Assembly: GCA_028820505.1 (NCBI GenBank) | Contig: JAPPIT010000141.1 | Coordinates: 60,924-111,635 of the forward strand | DNA from: Defluviicoccus sp. | GTDB taxonomy: Bacteria > Pseudomonadota > Alphaproteobacteria > MPNO01 | DNA length: 50,712 nt | Reading direction: 5' to 3' | In this document: positions 1-6,463 of the stretch, one piece after another | Layout: each line of letters begins with the position of its first letter | Position numbering within the stretch: position 1 is the first letter of the stretch | Translations under genes and position numbers: made by a program | The notes under the pieces: generated by a model | What the model was told of the DNA's origin: nothing | The model's input: the letters and a program-made list of their open reading frames with translations, nothing else | The model's database searches: none

Positions 1-54
1 TGAAGACCCGAATCTCCTTTCCTCTCCTACTCGCCCTTGCGGCGCTGGGCGCGG
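1..54 (+). other. 5' end of a secreted-protein gene, cut at both sides
   Basis: Positions 1-2 read as the last two bases of an ATG, and the following codons give MKTRISFPLLLALAALGA. This is a textbook Sec signal peptide start: a basic n-region (K2, R4), a Leu/Ala-rich core and small residues at the end. The frame then runs straight into a G/C homopolymer stretch, so the mature protein cannot be read. The first base of the start codon lies outside the window. This is either a real gene lost to bad sequence or a contig-edge artefact. The identity of the protein is unknown. Confidence 0.4.
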
Positions 55-182
55 GGCCCCCCCCCCCCGCGGGGGCCGCCCCGCCCCCCGGGGGGGGGGA
101 AAACCCCCCCCCCCGCCCGGGGCGGGGCGGGGCCCCCCGGCGCTTCCGCCCCGGGCCCCCCCGCGCCCCCGGGGCGCGGCCG
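51..182. repeat. G/C homopolymer low-complexity stretch, probably an assembly artefact
   Basis: About 130 bases consist almost only of runs of C and G up to about 12 long, unlike any other part of the window. It interrupts an apparent signal-peptide reading frame. Such runs at a contig edge are typical of failed or low-quality base calling rather than of biology. The remaining sequence to 338 (183-338) is ordinary non-coding upstream DNA in which no promoter or RNA gene was recognised. Confidence 0.7.
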
Positions 183-338
183 CACCAACTTCCGTCCAGA
201 CCGCCAACTCCGATTTCGCTCAAATGGGCCGGCACCCGAACGGCTTGTCCTGGGCTTGTCGATAGGCCGCCTCCCGTTTCGCCTCCCGTCCGAAATGCGC
301 TAGCTTGCGGCCCTTCCGATTTCGAGGGGTCGATACCG

Positions 339-1199
339 ATGGACTGGACAGGAAGGCGCGAGCGTTACCGGGCGCTGATCGAGGGCGACGGCTGCATCCA
401 CCCTGGCTCGGTCTACGATCCGATCTCGGCCCGGATCGCCGAGGATCTCGGTTTCGAGGTCGGCATGCTGGGCGGCTCCATCGCCTCGATGGCGGTGCTC
501 GGCGCGCCCGACCTGATCGTGATGACGCTGACCGAGTTCGCCGGTCAGGTCTACCGCATTTGCCGCGCGGGCGAGCTGCCGCTGATGGTCGACGCCGATC
601 ATGGCTACGGCAACGCGCTCAACGTCATGCGCACGGTGGAGGAGCTGGAGGCGGCCGGCGTCTCCGGGCTCACCATCGAGGACACCGAGCTTCCCCCGCC
701 CTATGGCGCCGAAGGCCCGCGCCTGCTCACGTTGGACGAAGGGGTCGGCAAGATGAAGGCCGCGCTCGCCGCCCGCGGCGATCCGCGTCTCGCTATCGTC
801 GGACGGACCAGCGCCGCCACCATCGCCGACATGGACGACGCGATGCGCCGCATCGCGGCCTATGAGGGGGCCGGGGTCGACGCCGTGTTCCTTACCGGCA
901 TCAGGACCCGCGTCCAGGTGGAGACCATCCGCGCGACGGTCCGCATTCCCGTCATTCTCGGCGCTGCGGGACCGGAGATCGCGGACCTCGACTATCTGGC
1001 AAGCAACGGCGTGCGCATATGCCTTCAGGGCCACCAGCCCTTCATGGCCGCGGTCGAGGCGGTGTACGCGTCGCTGAAGGCGCTGCGCGAAGGTACGCCG
1101 CCCGCGGAGCTGAAGGGCGTCGCGTCGCGCGAACTGATGCGGCGGGTTACCCGCGACGAAGACTACGAGCGCTGGACGAAGGATTTCCTCGGCGGATGA
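339..1199 (+). CDS. Isocitrate lyase/PEP mutase family protein, oxaloacetate-decarboxylase-like
   Basis: 286 residues, a single (beta/alpha)8 barrel of the usual length for the PEP mutase/isocitrate lyase superfamily. Visible family landmarks are the GGS loop (45-47), VDADHGYG (84-91) with the metal-binding Asp85/Asp87, IED (113-115) and an Arg-Thr pair at 156-157. The PEP mutase signature EDK...NS is absent (the sequence runs IEDTELPPPYG), so phosphonate P-C bond formation is unlikely. From memory the protein most resembles the Pseudomonas PA4872 type of oxaloacetate decarboxylase. A GAGGGG ribosome site lies 8 bases before ATG 339. It is the first gene of a coupled operon: its stop overlaps the next start (ATGA). 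The expected reaction is Mg-dependent C-C cleavage or decarboxylation of a 2-oxoacid; the substrate is not certain. Confidence 0.82.
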   Translation: MDWTGRRERYRALIEGDGCIHPGSVYDPISARIAEDLGFEVGMLGGSIASMAVLGAPDLIVMTLTEFAGQVYRICRAGELPLMVDADHGYGNALNVMRTVEELEAAGVSGLTIEDTELPPPYGAEGPRLLTLDEGVGKMKAALAARGDPRLAIVGRTSAATIADMDDAMRRIAAYEGAGVDAVFLTGIRTRVQVETIRATVRIPVILGAAGPEIADLDYLASNGVRICLQGHQPFMAAVEAVYASLKALREGTPPAELKGVASRELMRRVTRDEDYERWTKDFLGG

Positions 1200-2347
1200 C
1201 GGTGCTCCGCCACGCCGAGATCGCCGGCGCTGGCTTCGCCGGTCTGGTCGCCGCCGTGGCGCTCGCCGATCGCGGCTGGACGGTCAGGGTGCACGAGCGC
1301 GCTGAAGCGCTGCGCGCCTTCGGCGCCGGCATCTTCATCTGGGAGAACGGCCTTCGGGTCCTGAGGGCGATCGGGGCCTACGACGACGTGGTCGCCGGCT
1401 CGCATGACGGCGAGGTCTACGAGGTGCGCGACCGCGACCGTGTGGTGGCGGAGACCCCGTTTCATATCGGAATGGGCAGCCGGATGCTGACCATGACCCG
1501 CCAGACCCTCTACGCCGCGATCCTCCGCCAGGCGGAACGCCGGGACGTCGAGATACGCACCCGTTCCGAGGTGGTGGGCGCCGAGCCCGAGGGTGTGCTG
1601 CTGACCGCGGACGGGGGGCGCCACGCGGCCGACCTCGTTGTCGGCGCCGACGGGATCCATTCGCGCGTCCGCGACTCGCTCGACCTGCGGAAGGAGCGCA
1701 ACACCGGCACCCTCGGTCTCGTCCGTGTGCTCGCCCCGCGCTGCCTCGACGAGCTCGGTCCCGGGCGCTGGGACCGGGTGATCGACTTCTGGAACCTGCC
1801 GCACCGCTCGCTCCGCATCCTCTACGTGCCGTGCAACGCCGAAGACCTCTATCTCGCGATGATGGCGCCGGTGGAGGACGAGGAGGCGACCGCGGTCCCC
1901 GTCCGCACGGATATCTGGGTGCCGGCGTTTCCCCAGCTGGAACCCGCCATCCGTCGGGTGTCGGCCGAAGGACGCTATGACGCCTACGAGACCGGCAAGC
2001 TCACCCGCTGGTCGTCGGGCCGGGTCGCGATCGTGGGCGATTCCGCGCACGCCATGGTGCCCTCTCTCGGACAGGGGGCCGGGCTCGCCATGGTCAACGC
2101 GCTCGGACTCGCGGTCGCGCTTGACGAAGCGACGGACGTTCCGGTCGCGCTCTCCGGGTGGGAGGAGCGGGAACGGCCGCTGACCGAGTACACCCAGGAC
2201 ATGTCGGCGAAAGTCGCCCGCGACCGGCTGGACACGGCGGGACGGATATGGTCCGACGGGACCGTCCGGACCGCGCTCAGCGTTCCCACCGGAACCGAGC
2301 ACCTGCCGCATTTTCTCGACGGCCCGAACGGGTCGGCCCGTACCTGA
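1196..2347 (+). CDS. FAD-dependent aromatic-type monooxygenase (group A flavoprotein)
   Basis: 383 residues. The N-terminal Rossmann motif GAGFAG (11-16), the middle GADGIHS motif (150-156) that contacts FAD and NAD(P)H, and the late GDSAHAMVP motif (281-289) followed by GQGAG are the three hallmarks of single-component aromatic hydroxylases such as salicylate or 3-hydroxybenzoate hydroxylase. No membrane segments are seen. Start ATG 1196 overlaps the stop of the upstream gene by ATGA; an earlier in-frame start would lie inside that gene. It sits between a 2-oxoacid lyase-like gene and a thiamine diphosphate enzyme, so the natural substrate may be an unusual ring or enol rather than a standard phenol. 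Family confidence is high and substrate unknown. Confidence 0.88.
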   Translation: MTVLRHAEIAGAGFAGLVAAVALADRGWTVRVHERAEALRAFGAGIFIWENGLRVLRAIGAYDDVVAGSHDGEVYEVRDRDRVVAETPFHIGMGSRMLTMTRQTLYAAILRQAERRDVEIRTRSEVVGAEPEGVLLTADGGRHAADLVVGADGIHSRVRDSLDLRKERNTGTLGLVRVLAPRCLDELGPGRWDRVIDFWNLPHRSLRILYVPCNAEDLYLAMMAPVEDEEATAVPVRTDIWVPAFPQLEPAIRRVSAEGRYDAYETGKLTRWSSGRVAIVGDSAHAMVPSLGQGAGLAMVNALGLAVALDEATDVPVALSGWEERERPLTEYTQDMSAKVARDRLDTAGRIWSDGTVRTALSVPTGTEHLPHFLDGPNGSART

Positions 2348-2361
2348 ACAGGAGGGAATCC

Positions 2362-3525
2362 ATGCGCCGCTATGACGGGCTCAAGGCCGTCGCGCCCAGG
2401 GTCGGCGACGCCCTGGTGGTGACCAACCTCGCCAACACGGCGACCGAATGGCGCACGCTGCGCCCCCATGACGGCAATCTCTATTTCGTCGGCATGGGGA
2501 TGGTGACGCCCTATGCGCTGGGTCTCGCGCTCGCCTTGCCGCACCGCCGCGTGCTCGCCTTCGACGGGGACGGCGGGATTCTGTTCGAGATGAGCGTGCT
2601 CGGAACGCTCGCGCAGTCGGCGCCGGGAAACCTTTGCGTCGTCGTGCTCGACAACGAGGGCTATGTCTCCACCGGCAAGTGGCAGTCGGTCGCCTCGCTG
2701 TCCGCCGGGCCGGTCGACATCGCGGGCGTCGCGCGCGCCTCCGGCCTCGCCAACGTCTTCGAGGTGCGGACGGTCGAGGAATTCGAAGCGCAGGTCACGG
2801 CGGGGCTCGCGCGCGAGGACGGACCGACGGTCATCGTCGCCAAGACCAGCCCCGAACAGGCCTTCGTCGGCACCTCGCCCAGCGACGGCAAGGAGAACAA
2901 GTACGGCTTCGTTCGCCATATCGAGGCGCTGGAGGGCAAGGCGATCCTCAAACCGTCGGCGCGCGAGCACGGCGAACCGCCCAGGCCCGATCCCGAGTTC
3001 AGCCCGGTGGCGGACGATGACCCGTTCGGCGAGGTGCTGTTCGACGGGCTGCGCGAGAACTTCGTCGATTTCGTGATCGGCCTGCCCTGCAGCGGCTTCG
3101 CGCACACGCTGCAACGCTGCATGGACGATCAGTCGATGCACTATGTCGCGGTTGCCAACGAGGGCACCGGGATCGGCATCTGCGCCGGCGCCTGGCTCGG
3201 CGGCAGGACGCCGGCCGCGGTGATCGAGAATTTCGGCGTCTTCGCCGCGACCTACCAGCTCCTGCGCGGGCATTACACGTTCGGCATCCCGACGCTGCTG
3301 ATGACCGAATACCGGGGGGATGCCGGGGAAACCGAGTTCTTCGGCGATTGCGGCGACATGACCGAACCGCTGCTCCGGGCGACACGGATCAACTATCGCG
3401 TGGTGCGCGACATTCAACAGCTCAAGCCGGCGATTCGCGACGGGCTCAGGTGGATGAATTTCGGCCTACGGCCCTTTGCCGTGCTGCCGGGCTACGATCT
3501 CTCGCGGCCGAGGCCGGCCCAATGA
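2362..3525 (+). CDS. Thiamine diphosphate-dependent decarboxylase, PP and PYR domains fused in reversed order
   Basis: 387 residues. The N-terminal part (about 1-190) is a TPP pyrophosphate-binding domain with GDG (69-71) and the matching Asn98 of VLDNEGY. The C-terminal part (about 220-387) resembles a PYR domain with the activating Glu267 in ANEGTGIGICAGAWLGG. The pieces match the beta (ComE) and alpha (ComD) subunits of sulfopyruvate decarboxylase or the halves of phosphonopyruvate decarboxylase, but in the order PP then PYR, the reverse of the usual fused enzymes. A linker rich in Pro and acidic residues (about 195-222) joins them. A GGAGGG site lies 6 bases before ATG 2362. The likely reaction is decarboxylation of a 3-substituted pyruvate to an aldehyde; the substrate is not known. 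Confidence 0.8.
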   Translation: MRRYDGLKAVAPRVGDALVVTNLANTATEWRTLRPHDGNLYFVGMGMVTPYALGLALALPHRRVLAFDGDGGILFEMSVLGTLAQSAPGNLCVVVLDNEGYVSTGKWQSVASLSAGPVDIAGVARASGLANVFEVRTVEEFEAQVTAGLAREDGPTVIVAKTSPEQAFVGTSPSDGKENKYGFVRHIEALEGKAILKPSAREHGEPPRPDPEFSPVADDDPFGEVLFDGLRENFVDFVIGLPCSGFAHTLQRCMDDQSMHYVAVANEGTGIGICAGAWLGGRTPAAVIENFGVFAATYQLLRGHYTFGIPTLLMTEYRGDAGETEFFGDCGDMTEPLLRATRINYRVVRDIQQLKPAIRDGLRWMNFGLRPFAVLPGYDLSRPRPAQ

Positions 3526-4244
3526 TCTTCGAGTGCCGCCGCTACACCCTTCAGCCCGGGCGGATGGATGACTTCATCGCGCTGCAGCACCGCCGGGGTT
3601 TCGACGGGCCCAATGCCGGCTTTATCTCCCGGGTGATCGGCTATTTCGAGACCGTCACCGGGACGCCCGAGCAGATCGTCCACCTCTACCGCTACGACAG
3701 CTACGAGGACTGGATCGAGAAGCTGCACGGGCTCTACGGCATCCCCGATCTCGCCTTCTACTTCACCGAGGCGCGGGCGATGGTCGACCGTCAGGAGACC
3801 GGCTTCTTCCAGCCCGCTCCGATCGCCGGGCTCAGCCCGCTATGGCACGGCGAGACCGACTGGCTTCCCGGACCGGGACAGGAGCGCTGGGACCTGCGGG
3901 AAATGCCCGACCTCGTGGTCGAGGAAACGCTGGAGGCGCTCAGGCCCGGCGGGCTGCCCGCCTACTGGGAGGCGATGGCCGCATGCGGGCTGGAGGCCAC
4001 GGCCCCGCTTCGCCGCGACACGATCGCAACATGGTCGTCGATGACCGGCAGGCTCCATGTCGTCGCGTCCTACCGCCTGTTCTCCTCCATCGCCGACCGC
4101 GAGGAACGCCGGCGCGAAGCGGGCGCGGGACCCGCCATGGCCGCGTTCAACGAGGCGCTGAGACCGATCCTCCGCGAGCGCACTACGACGCTCCTCCGTC
4201 CCGTTCGGGTACCGCAGATGAGCCCGCTGTTCCGGCTCGGCTGA
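3522..4244 (+). CDS. NIPSNAP family protein with two domains
   Basis: 240 residues. The start MIFECRRYTLQPGRMDDF is a typical NIPSNAP opening, a ferredoxin-like alpha/beta barrel found beside oxidoreductases and monooxygenases. A second, more divergent copy is seen at about 120-230. The family has no single defined reaction; small dimeric members of the same fold include oxygenases and dechlorinases, and many are of unknown role. Its ATG overlaps the stop of the TPP enzyme gene (ATGA), so it belongs to the same operon and closes it. No signal peptide or membrane segment is visible. Family call is good; function in the pathway is not known. Confidence 0.78.
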   Translation: MIFECRRYTLQPGRMDDFIALQHRRGFDGPNAGFISRVIGYFETVTGTPEQIVHLYRYDSYEDWIEKLHGLYGIPDLAFYFTEARAMVDRQETGFFQPAPIAGLSPLWHGETDWLPGPGQERWDLREMPDLVVEETLEALRPGGLPAYWEAMAACGLEATAPLRRDTIATWSSMTGRLHVVASYRLFSSIADREERRREAGAGPAMAAFNEALRPILRERTTTLLRPVRVPQMSPLFRLG

Positions 4245-4268
4245 GGCCGTTTCGGGCCGACCCTTCCG

Positions 4269-5555
4269 CTAAATGCAGCAGCGCGCCCAGACCCATTCCG
4301 CCACCGACAGCAGCCGGTCGTCCGCGCCGCGGCGGGCGACGAGCTGGATGCCGACCGGCATGCCGTTGGGGCCGCGATGGGTCGGGATCGTTATCGCCGG
4401 GACGTGCAGCATGGTCCACAGCGCCTGGAAGGCGGGATCGCCCGCGTAGTCGAGGCCGGGCGGGGCCTCGCCGTCGACCGCCGGCGCGAGCAGCGCGTCC
4501 CGATCCCCGAACAGCCCGTCGAGCAGACGGCGACAGTCCTCCGTCAACGCGAGCGCCCTGCGGTAATCGGCGTAGGGAACCGCGAGGCCGCTCGCGACGG
4601 TCTTCCGCATCGCCGGGCTCAGCCGCTCCCGGTCGGTGCGCCATTCGTGCGCCATCGCCCGGGCGCGCTCGTAGTCGTTGATTGCCCGGCGCGCATCGGT
4701 CAGCGCCTCGAAGGCGGCGGGCAGCGTAACCTCGTCCACGGCCGCGCCGGCCCGGCCCAGGACATCCGATGCGTCCTCGACCGCCGCGACCGTTTCCGGC
4801 TCGGCCAGATGCCACAGATGCGTGCGGCAGACCCCGATCCCGGGAGGGCCGGGGAGCGGGGCGATCCCGTCCGGCGTCCGCCCGGTCAGCACGTCGCGAA
4901 CGAGCGCGGCGTCCTCCAGGTTCCGCGCGTGGAGCCCGATCGTATCCAGGCTCTCGGCGGCGAATTTGATGCCGGCGCGGTTGAACGTGCCGAAACCCGG
5001 CTTGAAGCCGACGATGCCGCAATAGGAAGACGGGCGCAGCACCGAGCCGCCGGTCTGAGTTCCAAGCGCGACCGGTACCATGAAGTCGGCGACGCCGGCC
5101 GCCGAGCCCTGGGACGACCCGCCGGGTGTCCGCGCCGGGTCGTGCGGGTTGGTCGTGGATCCGGGATGGGTGCCGGCGAACTCGGCGGTGACCGTCTTGC
5201 CGAGGATGACCGCGCCCGCCTCGCGCAGGATCGCCACCGCCGCCGCGTCCGCCGCCGGGCGGTACCCCGCATAGATCGGCGAGCCCATCTCCGTCGGCAT
5301 GTCGGCGGTATCGAAGATGTCCTTGATCCCGACCGGCACGCCGTGGAGCGGCCCGGCGGGCGTCGCCGCTTCGTCGCGGGCGCGGGCCTGGGCGAGCGCG
5401 AGATCCGGGTCCAGAAAGGCCCATGCCCTGACCGTCTCCTCGCGCTCGGCGATGCGCGCAAGGCAGGCGTCCACCGCCGCCTCCGACGTCGTCCGGCCTT
5501 CGGCGATGGCGCGCGCCGTCTCGGCGGCGCCGGGCGCGTCGAACCGGCGGTTCAC
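4269..5555 (-). CDS. Amidase signature family hydrolase
   Basis: 428 residues from a GTG start at 5553-5555 that overlaps the stop of the upstream gene (GTGA). The Ser-cisSer-Lys triad region is intact: Lys78 in VGIKD, the serine loop GGSSQGSAA at 145-153 and Ser171 in GTQTGGS. The C-terminal GMPVGIQLV motif near 405-413 is also present. The family cleaves linear amides to acid plus ammonia or amine and is cytoplasmic. It is coupled to the degenerate SDR-like gene upstream, and its stop converges with the NIPSNAP gene 25 bases away. It is one of three amidases in the window. Substrate unknown. Confidence 0.86.
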   Translation of the reverse strand: MNRRFDAPGAAETARAIAEGRTTSEAAVDACLARIAEREETVRAWAFLDPDLALAQARARDEAATPAGPLHGVPVGIKDIFDTADMPTEMGSPIYAGYRPAADAAAVAILREAGAVILGKTVTAEFAGTHPGSTTNPHDPARTPGGSSQGSAAGVADFMVPVALGTQTGGSVLRPSSYCGIVGFKPGFGTFNRAGIKFAAESLDTIGLHARNLEDAALVRDVLTGRTPDGIAPLPGPPGIGVCRTHLWHLAEPETVAAVEDASDVLGRAGAAVDEVTLPAAFEALTDARRAINDYERARAMAHEWRTDRERLSPAMRKTVASGLAVPYADYRRALALTEDCRRLLDGLFGDRDALLAPAVDGEAPPGLDYAGDPAFQALWTMLHVPAITIPTHRGPNGMPVGIQLVARRGADDRLLSVAEWVWARCCI

Positions 5556-6361
5556 CTGTCGCGCAGCATGTCCATCAGCGGCTTCTGCTGGCCGCCGTCG
5601 ATCTCGATCATCGTGCCGTTGACGAAGTGTGCGAGCGGCGAGGCGAGATAAGTGACGAGGTTGGCGACCTCGTCGCATTCCGCGATGCGGCCGAGCGGGA
5701 TGGCGCGCGGGGCGAGTTGGTCGGCCTCCTCGTAGGTGATCTTCATGTCGCGCGACATCGCGCGGACCAGCCCGTCCCAGCGCTCCGTCCTGACCGGGCC
5801 GGGGTTGACCGCGCAGACGGTGATGTTCTCCCGCCCGTACTGGGCGGCGATCGAGATGGTGAAGTTCTGCCCGGCGGCGTTGGCCGCGCCCGGCGCGACC
5901 TCCCAGTAGGAATGCTTGATGCCGTCATTGCCGATGAGGTTCACGATGCGCCCGCCGCCCTGCTTGCGCATGTGCGGCACCGCGTATCGGGTGCAGCGCA
6001 CGTAACCCATGAACTTGAGCCCGAGCGCGGCCTCCCAGTCCTCTTCCGAGAGCCCTTCGAGCACCCCGCCCGGTGCCGCGCCGGCGTTGTTGACCAGGAT
6101 GTCGAGCCGGCCGAAATGCTCGACCGTCCCGTCGATGAACGCCTGGGCGTCCTCCGGCCTGGTGAGGTCGGCGGCGATGGAGAGAATTTCCTGGCCGGTG
6201 CGCTGCTGGATCGCCGCCGCGGCATTGTCGAGCCGCTGCTTGTCGCGCGCGCAGATCGCGACCTTGCAGCCCTCTGTCGCGAGGTTTTCCGCGATCGCCC
6301 GTCCGATTCCGATGCTCCCGCCGGTCACCGCAGCGATCTTGCCGTCCAGTTGAAGGTCCAT
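5552..6361 (-). CDS. SDR-fold protein lacking the catalytic Ser-Tyr-Lys set
   Basis: 269 residues with a clear short-chain dehydrogenase fold: TGGSIGIG (14-20) for the dinucleotide, NNAG (91-94), the NPGPVRT stretch (186-192) and the IDGGQ end (254-258). The active-site helix, usually YxxxK, reads PGAAN (157-161), so Tyr is Pro and Lys is Asn. The Ser position (about 143) is Ile/Gly, and the supporting Asn near 116 is Lys. The nucleotide site is kept while the classical hydride-transfer residues are gone. It could be an unusual enzyme, such as a non-redox lyase or hydratase, or a binding subunit. Its TGA overlaps the amidase GTG start, so the two are translated together. Confidence 0.82.
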   Translation of the reverse strand: MDLQLDGKIAAVTGGSIGIGRAIAENLATEGCKVAICARDKQRLDNAAAAIQQRTGQEILSIAADLTRPEDAQAFIDGTVEHFGRLDILVNNAGAAPGGVLEGLSEEDWEAALGLKFMGYVRCTRYAVPHMRKQGGGRIVNLIGNDGIKHSYWEVAPGAANAAGQNFTISIAAQYGRENITVCAVNPGPVRTERWDGLVRAMSRDMKITYEEADQLAPRAIPLGRIAECDEVANLVTYLASPLAHFVNGTMIEIDGGQQKPLMDMLRDR

Positions 6362-6463
6362 CTCCGTCTCCCTGTGCCCGCGATCCGCGCCCGGGGTTTG
6401 CGCGGGAATTTACCCGTCCCTACCCTAGCGCCGCGCGGCGAAGATGCAAAACCGGCGGGTCGG

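Noticed and set aside
339-4244. Phosphonate biosynthesis (PEP mutase plus phosphonopyruvate decarboxylase)
   Set aside because: The PEP mutase motif EDK...NS is missing (the sequence is IEDTELPPPYG), and no aminotransferase or other phosphonate gene is present.
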